A stretch of 64,000 bases of DNA from Flavobacterium ardleyense (GTDB lineage: Bacteria; Bacteroidota; Bacteroidia; Flavobacteriales; Flavobacteriaceae). Numbering within the stretch: position 1 is the first letter of the stretch; every line of letters starts with the position of its first letter. Below, piece by piece: positions 7,629-15,411 of this stretch. Where the stretch lies: NCBI RefSeq assembly GCF_033547075.1, contig NZ_CP137891.1:2666001-2730000 (forward strand). The letters run 5' to 3'. The translations under genes were made by a program, and so were the position numbers. The notes below the pieces were generated by a model. The model saw only the letters and a list, made by a program, of their open reading frames with translations, had not been told where the DNA came from and made no database searches.

Positions 7629-8174
7629 ATGAAGCAATCTAAATTTCTTATTTTAATCATAATAATATGCATTCAACTGTTCGTAGGATGTAAAAATATT
7701 CAGAAAGAAACGATAACGGGAAAAGATTCGTCAAAAAATAATTTGATGTACAAGAATGATATTGTTAGTTATCAATTTATTTTTCCTGACACTGCGTATG
7801 TTGGTAAATCATACGACGGTAAAATAAAATATCAAGGGATTTTAGATTCAATAACAACTAAGTTTGAATTTGATGAAAATAAAACAAGTCGATACGTCAA
7901 TTTTCTTTCAACTATTACTGAAAAAGATGTGAAAAATATGGAGCAGTTAACAATGCAAAAGATTGACACTATTGGCGCACTTGATAATAACACAATTTTA
8001 TTATCAGACATAAAATTTAAAAAAACTGGAACATTCTATATTGACGGAATTATTAGTGATGTCGTGTATATTCCAACTAATAAAAAAGACAAAGACGATG
8101 ACAGCTTATTCAGAAAAATTGCAAATGACTCCCGAGCAACCCACAAGGTAGTTGTTATTGAAAAGCCTAATTGA
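7629..8174 (+). CDS. Cassette lipoprotein of unknown function
   Basis: This 181-residue predicted lipoprotein has signal peptide MKQSKFLILIIIICIQLFVG and cysteine in the lipobox FVGC. The ATG at 7629 is preferred to the GTG at 7620. The mature region contains a YQFIFPDTAYVGKSYDGKI segment resembling the start of a beta-sandwich, and a lysine/aspartate-rich C terminus. No named family was recognised. It lies alone between units 4 and 5. Confidence 0.7.
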   Translation: MKQSKFLILIIIICIQLFVGCKNIQKETITGKDSSKNNLMYKNDIVSYQFIFPDTAYVGKSYDGKIKYQGILDSITTKFEFDENKTSRYVNFLSTITEKDVKNMEQLTMQKIDTIGALDNNTILLSDIKFKKTGTFYIDGIISDVVYIPTNKKDKDDDSLFRKIANDSRATHKVVVIEKPN

Positions 8175-8187
8175 CAATATGGCCTAC

Positions 8188-8440
8188 TGCCAACAATAAT
8201 GGCTACGTTGGATTTGAAGAACCAACACCCGGGCAGTAGCGAACTAGCTAATCAATATAGCCTTTGTTTTATAGGCTTTCCCGACTTTTATTGGGAGAAC
8301 TGGTTATGATTCCACCCTATGGAGTTAACATGTACAAGTTGTGACGATTTCAATGCGATTAGTAATGTTCTTTCTTGACAGGCTACATTTACTTCAAGAT
8401 TCAATTTGAATAGGAACTTAGTAGGTATTTTAGACGAACT
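8188..8440 (+). repeat. Cassette repeat unit 5
   Basis: This 253-bp unit opens CTGCCAACAATAATGGC and ends TAGACGAACT. It is closest to unit 4 in length and content: it has CCCGGGCAGTAGCGAAC, a TCCCGA/TTGGGA hairpin retained through a G-T pair, and TACATTTA at 8384-8391. It separates a lipoprotein gene from a toxin-antitoxin remnant. Confidence 0.75.
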
Positions 8441-8523
8441 GAATTTGCTGGTAAAGCGAGGAAAATCGTTTTACAATTAATCATTTAAGTAAAAAATTGT
8501 ATTTTTGAATAAATATTCGAATT

Positions 8524-8760
8524 ATGGATTTATCAACTAGAAAGCTAAATTTAATAACATACTTGGCTCAAATTAAGGATGAAATTTTTTTTGACAAATT
8601 GGAGAATTATATCCTAAAAAGAGAAGCTGAACTTAACCCAGAATTAAAGCCATTTACGGTTGAAGAACTAATCAATAGAATTGAAATGTCCGAACTGGAT
8701 TTTGAAAACGGGAAATTTAAAAGCCAAGAAGATCTAGAGAAAATATCTGCAAATTGGTAG
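8524..8760 (+). CDS. Type II antitoxin-like protein
   Basis: This 78-residue protein is of the kind that precedes RelE/ParE-type toxins in Bacteroidota. It has an MDLSTRKLNLITYLAQIKD-like N terminus, a helical central part, and an acidic C terminus with RIEMSELDFENGKFKS and a terminal W. Two bases after its stop a toxin frame begins that is truncated after 30 codons. The antitoxin itself appears complete. The assignment rests on its size, its position and remembered similarity to flavobacterial antitoxins. Confidence 0.7.
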   Translation: MDLSTRKLNLITYLAQIKDEIFFDKLENYILKREAELNPELKPFTVEELINRIEMSELDFENGKFKSQEDLEKISANW

Positions 8761-8762
8761 GA

Positions 8763-8855
8763 ATGAAAATAGTATGGACTGATTTCGAAATCAGAAATTT
8801 AAAGGACGTTTTTGACTATTATTCTACTCTAGCTGATAAAAAAGTTGCTCTTTAA
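8763..8855 (+). pseudogene. RelE/ParE-type toxin, truncated after 30 codons
   Basis: The frame starts MKIVWTDFEIRNLKDVFDYY, typical of the N terminus of ParE/RelE toxins, which are usually about 95-100 residues. After KKVAL the sequence switches to the interior of the cassette repeat (AACCAAATGCTTATCGG, as in unit 1 near 4270) and a stop appears at 8853-8855. The catalytic C-terminal two thirds are lost, so no active toxin is expected. Confidence 0.75.
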
Positions 8856-8970
8856 ATTCCAACCAAATGCTTATCGGTTTTATAAAACAGCGATTTATTA
8901 TTCAGTAATTAAGCTATATTTACTTCAAAATACAGTTTGAACAGGAACTTGGAAGGTCTTTTAGACTAGC
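8852..8970 (+). repeat. Partial cassette repeat unit 6
   Basis: Only the right-hand 119 bp of a unit 1-type repeat is present, from AAATGCTTATCGG through TTATTATTC and TATATTTA (8915-8922) to TTAGACTAGC. Its left part and the 3' end of the toxin gene are both missing, so a deletion or recombination joined them. It should still supply a promoter for the next gene at 9016. Confidence 0.75.
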
Positions 8971-9015
8971 TGAATTTGCCAACTCTATCTGCCTTGGAAA
9001 CAGAAATATCTACTT

Positions 9016-9531
9016 ATGGAAAATTTTAATAATTTGCAATTTAATACTAAATCTTTTGTTGTTCTTCTTGCAATCATAACATTATATATTTTATACTATT
9101 TAATTAAGAATTACACAAAACTCAACGTTCAGTTAAAATTAATACTGATTATTATTGTAATAGGTCTTCCTTTTAAAATTTACGACACAATTGGAGCTGA
9201 CAATCAAATACAAGCTTTAGTAGAAAATTTTGATGTAACTAATGGGAAGGTTATAAACTACGTTATAGGAAAAGGAAAAGCAACTAGTTATATTGAGTTT
9301 AAATATTATGTGAATAATATTGAATTAATTAAAAAATATGACAATACTTCTTACAGTAGTTTCCCTGTTGAAAAGCCAAATCTTAATTCTGAATATTTAG
9401 TAATTTATGAAAATGGAAATCCAAATAATAGTTTAATTTTATTTAATTATGAGTTGAAGAGTAAAGACGATTTGGAGAAATACAAAATCGAATTCCAAAA
9501 AGAAATCCCGGAAAACGCATTCAATCATTGA
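9016..9531 (+). CDS. Hypothetical membrane protein
   Basis: This 171-residue protein has two hydrophobic segments (about residues 12-30 and 38-55) followed by an approximately 115-residue soluble part. A YIEFKYYVN stretch and SEYLVIYENGNP resemble DUF3592-like periplasmic or cytoplasmic beta domains, but I cannot assign a family. It is the last gene of the cassette region, downstream of partial unit 6, and is followed directly by 108-bp tandem repeats. Confidence 0.65.
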   Translation: MENFNNLQFNTKSFVVLLAIITLYILYYLIKNYTKLNVQLKLILIIIVIGLPFKIYDTIGADNQIQALVENFDVTNGKVINYVIGKGKATSYIEFKYYVNNIELIKKYDNTSYSSFPVEKPNLNSEYLVIYENGNPNNSLILFNYELKSKDDLEKYKIEFQKEIPENAFNH

Positions 9532-9532
9532 A

Positions 9533-9856
9533 TCAAAAAATTTGAAAAGAAAATTTGTGCTACAACGACTATTCTGCGATAAATCTTCAACTGAAAATGT
9601 CACTAAAAATTACGCGTCCAGCATAAATTCGGCGAAAGCCACAGTTTAATCGAAAAGAAAATCGTTGATACAACGACTATTCTGCGATAAAACTTCAGCC
9701 GAAGATGTCATTAAAATTTACGCGTCCAGCATAAATTCGGCGAAAGCCAAAGAAAAATTGAAAAGATAATAGTTGATACAACTTCTATTCTGCGATAAAC
9801 CTTCAACTGAAAATGTTACTAAAAATTACGCGTCCAGCATAAATTCGGCGAAAGCC
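9533..9856 (+). repeat. Three tandem 108-bp repeats (family D)
   Basis: Three copies follow each other with an exact 108-bp period; the shared end AATTCGGCGAAAGCC finishes at 9640, 9748 and 9856. Each copy contains ACAAC..CTATTCTGCGATAA, CTTCA(A/G)C(C/T)GAA and ACGCGTCCAGCATAAATTC. The copies differ by a few substitutions. The array ends on the last base of the YeiH stop codon. Single related copies occur at 49832-49910, 52100-52217 and 52286-52365. Confidence 0.9.
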
Positions 9857-10842
9857 TAAATAAGATTAAGAATCGCATAAAGAGAGCCAACAGAAATGGC
9901 AATCCAAAGCACAACGCCCTGCACCAAAGGCTTCACACCAACTGACATCAAGACTTTTTTGGACAAACCAGCACCAATTAAGAACAAAGTAAGCGTAAGA
10001 CCCGCTTTGGCAATCGCGACTATAGTTGGACTTACCAGCGACACCACAGGAAGATACGAATTGGCGATCATTGCAAGCACGAAAAGTCCAATGAAATAAG
10101 GAATTTTGACCTTTCCACCGTTGTTTTTAAAGAGCATTGTCGATACAAAAGCAAGAGGAATAATCCAGAGCGCACGAGCCAATTTGATGGTCGTCGCCAC
10201 CTGCAAAGCCTCGGGACCATAGACATCTGCCGCGCCCACAACCGAACTTGTATCGTGAATGGCAATCGCGCACCACATTCCGAATTGATGCTGCGACATA
10301 TCGAGATAATGCCCTACAAATGGGAATACGAAAAGTGCAATGGAATTTAGAATAAAAACTGTTCCTAAAGCGACCGAAATTTGCTTTTCGTCAGCCTTGA
10401 TAACTGGCGCAACTGCAGCTATAGCACTACCTCCGCAGATCGCAGTACCGCTGGAAATAAGATAAGAAGTCTTTTTTTCGATTTTTAAAAATTTCCCTAA
10501 AAGATACCCTAAAATCAAGGTTGTGAAGATGGAAACGATGGTAAATATTAGTCCGTCCTTACCTGCTTTTAAGGCCGAATCAACGTTCATCCCGAAGCCT
10601 AAACCAACCACCGAAATTTTGAGCAGCCAGTTAATCGACTTCGAATTCCATTCAATATATGGATGACCGATGAGCTGCGCAAGAATTAATCCAAGCAATA
10701 AAGCTAGTGGTGTGGACATTATCGGCGTCAAACACAGAATAGCGGCGACGATAAAAATGATTTTTCGAGCAAGAATGTTGTTCGGAAATAAATAGATATC
10801 CGACTTTTCTTTTTTGACTTCTGTATGGTTAGATTCTGACAT
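9856..10842 (-). CDS. YeiH family putative sulfate exporter (UPF0324)
   Basis: This 328-residue integral membrane protein has about ten hydrophobic segments and the YeiH/UPF0324 signatures: GLGFGMN (about residues 77-83), SSGTAICGGSAIAAVAPVI (about residues 129-147) and AIHDTSSVVGAA. The family is annotated as sulfate or sulfonate exporters on limited evidence. It lies 71 bases downstream of a LysR regulator gene on the same strand, so both may be transcribed together. In E. coli the equivalent pair yeiE/yeiH is divergent. The stop codon touches the 108-bp repeat array, which may have replaced the native 3' flank. Confidence 0.88.
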   Translation of the reverse strand: MSESNHTEVKKEKSDIYLFPNNILARKIIFIVAAILCLTPIMSTPLALLLGLILAQLIGHPYIEWNSKSINWLLKISVVGLGFGMNVDSALKAGKDGLIFTIVSIFTTLILGYLLGKFLKIEKKTSYLISSGTAICGGSAIAAVAPVIKADEKQISVALGTVFILNSIALFVFPFVGHYLDMSQHQFGMWCAIAIHDTSSVVGAADVYGPEALQVATTIKLARALWIIPLAFVSTMLFKNNGGKVKIPYFIGLFVLAMIANSYLPVVSLVSPTIVAIAKAGLTLTLFLIGAGLSKKVLMSVGVKPLVQGVVLWIAISVGSLYAILNLI

Positions 10843-10913
10843 TGTCTAGTACTTTAGAGTGCAAACTTCCGACTTTCTCAGCGGTAAAGGAAATTCAAAA
10901 TAGTGATGAACCA

Positions 10914-11807
10914 TTACTTCAGGTTATACTTGTAAGCAAAGTCATTAAAAAGTTTAATTAAATCTGTATTATTTCCGTGTTGTTCTACAAAAAGAAAATA
11001 GCGATTTATAGAAAGTCCGTGTACATCGATGATGCTAAGTTGCTTATCTCTAAGCTCTTTCATAACCGAATAAACGCTTAGGAAAGCCATACAACTAGAG
11101 TTGCTCAGGTAGTTTTTTATTCCTTCGGTACTTCCTAACTGCATTTCGATTTTTAGATCTTCTACTTTATATCCAGCATCTTTTAAAGCTTTTCCAATTA
11201 CTTGAAGTGTTCCTGAGCCACTTTCGCGCATCAACAACGGAATCTTCTTTAACTGATTGCTGTCAATTTTATCGAGTTTTGCCAAAGGATGATTTGCATT
11301 TGCGGTCAAGACAATTTCATCTTCGAGAAACTCCGAATATTTTAGATTCCGATTTCTCGTACTTCCTTCGACAATTGCACAATCAAGCTGATTTTCTTCC
11401 AGTGCATTTTCGATTTTTTCCGTATTTTCAACCATCAGCGAAATACCCACATCAGGGTATTTAGTCTTGAAAGCGGCAATAATCGCAGGTAAAACATAAT
11501 TTGCAATTGTAGTACTAGCGCCAATTCTCAGATTTCCTTCTGCACGTTCGTTGAGCGTACTGAATTTAAAAGAAAGTTGTCGGTAGGTTTCAAAAATCTG
11601 CTCGGCATATTCGACCATTATGATTCCCGCAGGAGTCAGTCGGATTTTCGAACCTGCACGATCAAAAAGTTTGATTTTATAGTAGCGTTCAATTTCTTGT
11701 ATATGCTTGCTCACCGCAGGTTGCGTGATGCCCAACTCCTCTGCTGCCTTTGTAAAATTAAGTCTTTTGGCAACCGATAAAAATACCTTTAATCGAAAAT
11801 CAAACAT
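10914..11807 (-). CDS. LysR family transcriptional regulator
   Basis: This 297-residue protein has an N-terminal winged helix-turn-helix (residues 1-60, with the recognition region ELGITQPAVSKHIQEIER) and a C-terminal periplasmic-binding-like effector domain. It resembles the CysB/YeiE branch and precedes the yeiH-like gene, so it probably controls that gene in response to a sulfur-related or anionic ligand. That inference comes from the neighbourhood. The length is standard for the family. Confidence 0.9.
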   Translation of the reverse strand: MFDFRLKVFLSVAKRLNFTKAAEELGITQPAVSKHIQEIERYYKIKLFDRAGSKIRLTPAGIIMVEYAEQIFETYRQLSFKFSTLNERAEGNLRIGASTTIANYVLPAIIAAFKTKYPDVGISLMVENTEKIENALEENQLDCAIVEGSTRNRNLKYSEFLEDEIVLTANANHPLAKLDKIDSNQLKKIPLLMRESGSGTLQVIGKALKDAGYKVEDLKIEMQLGSTEGIKNYLSNSSCMAFLSVYSVMKELRDKQLSIIDVHGLSINRYFLFVEQHGNNTDLIKLFNDFAYKYNLK

Positions 11808-11848
11808 AGAAATTGCAATTATTTAACGTACAGAGTAAAGTAGAAATT

Positions 11849-12568
11849 CTACTTCTTATATAAAGGTATAAAATACGAAATACTATAATTGAAACCAACT
11901 CCAAAATTACCGTCATACGTACGATTAAATCCTGGAATATAAAGATTGCTGAAGTTTTCTGGCTTCTTGTCGTTAATCAGATAATTGAGTCGCAGACTAA
12001 AACCTGCGTATAAATTCTTGACAACTTCAACTTTGACACCTGCAACCACTTCGATCCAACTTGCCGTGAGTCCATCAAACTTTTCGCCCGAAATAATCTC
12101 CGCCTCTTCGCCAAAATAAGGATTGGCGTTGTAGATTGTAAAGCTTTCTAATTGCTGCGTAAAAGTACTTGCGCCATATCTTCCTCCTATATATATAAGG
12201 TTGCTCATTCCAAGCCAATTTTCATAAGCATTGTAATCTGCACCAACTTTGATATAGGTGCCTTCTGTAACAAAAGTGAGTCGATCTTCGAGAACTTTCT
12301 TGCTTTCACTTCCAAGTTCGGCAGCCAAATATATTTTTTTGGTCAAGCGGTAATCGCCAACAAGCTCCAGCCCTTTATAATCGTCTTCGTAAAATGAACG
12401 AGCTAATTTGGATATATCTGCTCCTACTCTTATACCGTATCGCTGAACTTTTTTGGGTACAACTTTAGCCGCAACAGTATCTTGAACTTTCTCTTGAGAA
12501 AAAGAATTAGAAACCAACAGCAAGAAGGAAATACTAGAAATATACTTTAATATGTGTTTCATTTTCAC
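11849..12568 (-). CDS. DUF6048 family outer-membrane protein
   Basis: This 239-residue protein has a signal peptide ending near SNSFSQ and alternating hydrophobic strands with a terminal aromatic pattern, consistent with a small outer-membrane beta-barrel. It matches the Bacteroidota family DUF6048, normally encoded directly after a DUF6452 gene and rlmD, as here. The start overlaps the end of the DUF6452 gene by 35 bases; an internal ATG at 12562 would shorten the overlap. The function is unknown. Confidence 0.85.
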   Translation of the reverse strand: MKMKHILKYISSISFLLLVSNSFSQEKVQDTVAAKVVPKKVQRYGIRVGADISKLARSFYEDDYKGLELVGDYRLTKKIYLAAELGSESKKVLEDRLTFVTEGTYIKVGADYNAYENWLGMSNLIYIGGRYGASTFTQQLESFTIYNANPYFGEEAEIISGEKFDGLTASWIEVVAGVKVEVVKNLYAGFSLRLNYLINDKKPENFSNLYIPGFNRTYDGNFGVGFNYSISYFIPLYKK

Positions 12569-13043
12569 TCAGTATTGTACGATTTGTTACTAGTATTGAT
12601 TTCATCCAAATACCATCTTCGGGAGTAGTGTCGGTTCTTTCGATAGCTCCCACGGGATTTAGATTAAAGACTGATTTGTAACCACAAGCGCGAGAAACAA
12701 AAACATTGTCAAGCGTATAATTTACGGTCAGAAAATCTGTATTTACGGCATTTGCGATGGTGCTATTAAGGACAAATTTGTACGTAGTGCTAGTTTGAGT
12801 TGTCTGCAATGGAAGTTTAATAACATTGGTGCCATTATAATACCCAATCGAATCAGTCCTTCCTTCCGCGAAAACGGTCAAATTTGTGAGGTTTTTTGGA
12901 ATCGTTGGATCTGTTTCATAAAAAAATTCTATCACCAGCCTAGAAGTTGTAGGAGTTGCTGCATCGCATAAATCATCCTTTTCGCAATTTGCAAATGTGA
13001 ATGTCAGGCAAATTAAGACAAATAAGAGAAGAAACCTTTTCAT
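12534..13043 (-). CDS. DUF6452 family lipoprotein
   Basis: This 169-residue predicted lipoprotein has a signal sequence of about 19 residues and lipobox FANC, with the cysteine at about residue 20. The mature part looks like a beta-sandwich (RLVIEFFYE, then GYYNGTNVIKLPL) and ends in KVYF. It matches the DUF6452 family. It lies 10 bases after rlmD and overlaps the DUF6048 gene, making a three-gene transcript. It may cooperate with the DUF6048 barrel at the outer membrane; this is inferred from the conserved pairing only. Confidence 0.85.
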   Translation of the reverse strand: MKRFLLLFVLICLTFTFANCEKDDLCDAATPTTSRLVIEFFYETDPTIPKNLTNLTVFAEGRTDSIGYYNGTNVIKLPLQTTQTSTTYKFVLNSTIANAVNTDFLTVNYTLDNVFVSRACGYKSVFNLNPVGAIERTDTTPEDGIWMKSILVTNRTILSENETHIKVYF

Positions 13044-13053
13044 ATAAACTTTT

Positions 13054-14472
13054 TTAGTTTACTCTTTTTTCTAACAAAACTACATTTTCTACGTGGTGCG
13101 TCTGTGGAAACATATCTACTGGACGAACTCTTGTAACTTGGTACATCTCATCCATCAATGCTAAATCTCTGGCTTGAGTAGCAGAATTACAACTAACGTA
13201 CACAATTTTTTCTGGAGCAATGCTCAAAATTTGTTCGATGACATCTTTGTGCATTCCGTCGCGAGGTGGATCAGTAATAATCACATCAGGTTTTCCGTGA
13301 GTGTTGATGAAATCTTGATTAAAGACAACTTTCATGTCACCAACGTAGAATTCGCAATTTGTAATTGAATTGCGCTCTGCATTTGCTTTTGCATCAACAA
13401 TTGCCTCTGGAACAGATTCTACTCCAATTACTTTCCTCGCACCTTTTGATACGAATTGCGCAATTGTTCCAGTTCCTGTATATAAATCATACACTAGCTC
13501 GTTTCCTGTAAGTCCAGCAAAGTCTCTAGTAATTTTATACAATTCATAAGCTTGTTCTGAATTGGTTTGGTAGAAAGATTTAGCGTTTATACTAAATTTC
13601 AAGCCTTCCATTTCTTCAAGGATAAAATCTCTTCCTTTATACAGTTCAATTTTTTGATCGTATAAAGTATCGTTGGCTTTTTCATTTACAACATATTGTA
13701 AAGAAGTAATTTCAGGGAAAGTATTGGCAAGAAATTCCATCAAAAGATTTCTTTTCTCCATATCATTTTCGAAAAACTGAACCAATACCATTAGTTCGCC
13801 AGTTGAAGCAGTACGAATCATTAGAGTACGTAAAAGTCCAGTGTGATTTCTCGCATTAAAGAAAGTAAGTCCATTTTCTATAGCAAAATTCTTAACTGAA
13901 TTTCTGATTGCATTTGAGGGATCTTCTTGCAAATGGCATTTTCTAATATCCAGAATTTTGTCCCACATTTTTGGAATGTGAAAACCTAAAGCATTTCTCT
14001 CAGTTAGAGTTTCGGCAGATTCTATTTCATCTTCGGTCAACCAACGTGAGTCAGAGAACGAGAATTCCATTTTATTGCGGTAGAAGAATTGTTTCTCTGA
14101 ACCTAAAATCGGCTCAAAGTCAGGAAGTTCTACTTTTCCAATGCGTTTTAAGTTATTAAAAACTTCATTGTTTTTGTAGAAAAGCTGTTGCGAATAAGCC
14201 ATATTTTGCCATTTGCAACCACCGCAAACACCAAAGTGCTCACAAACTGGCTCCACACGATGCTCAGAAAATTCGTGAAAACGAACCGCCTTGCCTTCGT
14301 AGTATGCTTTACGCTTTTTAAAAGTCTGAACGTCGACCACATCTCCTGGTACAACATTGCTAACAAAAATAACTTTGCCATCTGCTGCTTTTGCAACAGA
14401 AACACCTTTTGCTCCAGCGTCTAATATTTTGATATGACTAAAAACTGCTTTTTCTGTATTTTTCCTTCCCAT
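13054..14472 (-). CDS. rlmD: 23S rRNA (uracil-5-)-methyltransferase RlmD/RumA
   Basis: This 472-residue enzyme has an N-terminal TRAM domain (about residues 8-65), an iron-sulfur cysteine cluster (CEHFGVCGGCKW, about residues 77-88), a SAM-binding motif (DLYTGTGTIAQF) and the TrmA-family catalytic motif YVSCNSATQARDL preceded by DPPRDGMH. It methylates uracil in 23S rRNA using SAM. The first gene of the operon, it is followed by DUF6452 and DUF6048. A promoter -7 box CAAAAATA (reverse strand, 14477-14484) lies only 5 bases before the start codon, which would give a nearly leaderless mRNA. Confidence 0.95.
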   Translation of the reverse strand: MGRKNTEKAVFSHIKILDAGAKGVSVAKAADGKVIFVSNVVPGDVVDVQTFKKRKAYYEGKAVRFHEFSEHRVEPVCEHFGVCGGCKWQNMAYSQQLFYKNNEVFNNLKRIGKVELPDFEPILGSEKQFFYRNKMEFSFSDSRWLTEDEIESAETLTERNALGFHIPKMWDKILDIRKCHLQEDPSNAIRNSVKNFAIENGLTFFNARNHTGLLRTLMIRTASTGELMVLVQFFENDMEKRNLLMEFLANTFPEITSLQYVVNEKANDTLYDQKIELYKGRDFILEEMEGLKFSINAKSFYQTNSEQAYELYKITRDFAGLTGNELVYDLYTGTGTIAQFVSKGARKVIGVESVPEAIVDAKANAERNSITNCEFYVGDMKVVFNQDFINTHGKPDVIITDPPRDGMHKDVIEQILSIAPEKIVYVSCNSATQARDLALMDEMYQVTRVRPVDMFPQTHHVENVVLLEKRVN

Positions 14473-14862
14473 TCGGCAAAAATAAGGATTATGTAAATGG
14501 GAATCTTAAAAATGTCAAATAATTTATAGTCAGAAGTTGATTAAAATTAAGCAACTATTTTTCAAGTTTAATTTACTAAATATCTAGGAATTACTAGAGT
14601 AAATTATTCCGAGTTGTATAGAGTCTATTTGGAAGTTAGAAATAAAATATAAATTATATCAAGCGATAAAAAAAATGAAATACTCTACTGGAACTATGTA
14701 AAGTTCCCAATTCTTTTGAGCATAACATTTTGCAATTATATTCATCGATTATTTGAGGTCAAGCTATTTCCTACACGCTTCATAATCAACTGTTAATTTC
14801 TGCGCGAGCCTGCGCCATTATTTATCATTTTATGTAACTTAGGGATTGAAAAAAAATATACT
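14473..14862. other. Intergenic region between divergent rlmD and OsmC genes
   Basis: This 390-bp AT-rich spacer separates rlmD (left, reverse) from the OsmC family gene (right, forward). Apart from the rlmD -7 box at 14477-14484 I see no open frame, repeat family or clear TAnnTTTG box close to the OsmC start. A partial hairpin, GGAACTATGTAAAGTTCC, lies near 14690-14707. Confidence 0.6.
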
Positions 14863-15273
14863 ATGAAAAGATATGCAACAGCCGCCTGGCAAGGCACAGT
14901 TAAAGAAGGAAAAGGAAATATTACCACTCAGAGCAAAGTTTTAGATTCTACCCAATATTCATTTGGATCTAGATTTGAGGAAGGCATCGGAACAAATCCA
15001 GAAGAGTTAATTGCAGCGGCTCACGCCGGTTGCTTTACAATGCAGCTTTCAGCATATCTCTCTGAGGCAGGTTTTGATGTGGAATCGTTAGAAACTAAAT
15101 GCGATGTTGACTTTCAAGATAAGTCAGTTGTGGGATCTCACCTTACTGTAAAAGGAAAAGTAAATGGTATTGACGAGGCAAAGTTTCAAGAATTCGTTAA
15201 GAAAGCAGAAACGACTTGTCCAATTTCCCGCCTTTTGGATACAAAAATAAGTAGCTCCGCTACATTACTTTAG
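14863..15273 (+). CDS. OsmC family peroxiredoxin
   Basis: This 136-residue protein has the OsmC fold signature and both redox cysteines, in AAHAGCFTM (about residue 53) and TTCPISRLL (about residue 119). The family reduces organic hydroperoxides in the cytoplasm with a peroxidatic/resolving cysteine pair. The gene stands alone and is closed by a terminator at 15307-15338. The N terminus, MKRYATAAWQGTVKEGKG, is typical of the OsmC rather than the Ohr branch. Confidence 0.92.
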   Translation: MKRYATAAWQGTVKEGKGNITTQSKVLDSTQYSFGSRFEEGIGTNPEELIAAAHAGCFTMQLSAYLSEAGFDVESLETKCDVDFQDKSVVGSHLTVKGKVNGIDEAKFQEFVKKAETTCPISRLLDTKISSSATLL

Positions 15274-15306
15274 ATTTGGTTTTTTAGTTTTTTTGGTTGT
15301 TAATTA

Positions 15307-15338
15307 TGCCCCAGACAGAAATGTTTGGGGCATTTTTA
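15307..15338 (+). terminator. Rho-independent terminator after OsmC gene
   Basis: ATGCCCCA (15307-15314) pairs with TGGGGCAT (15327-15334) around a 12-base loop and is followed by a T run. It lies 34 bases after the OsmC stop. Confidence 0.9.
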
Positions 15339-15361
15339 CTATAAAAGAGTAATAATTTCTT

Positions 15362-15369
15362 TAAATTTG
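15362..15369 (+). promoter_or_regulatory. Candidate promoter -7 box for rocD
   Basis: TAAATTTG fits TAnnTTTG exactly and lies 42 bases before the rocD ATG. No good TTTG -33 box is seen at the usual distance, so the assignment is moderate. Confidence 0.45.
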
Positions 15370-15411
15370 CACTTCGGTCAAAAGTGGCCATCTAATACTA
15401 AATATTTTACA

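Noticed and set aside
1-9100. Integron integrase gene for the cassette array
   Set aside because: No tyrosine recombinase frame was found in or near the array; the nearby frames are all accounted for.
9533-9856. CRISPR array
   Set aside because: The repeats are 108-bp head-to-tail copies without distinct spacers, and no cas gene is near.
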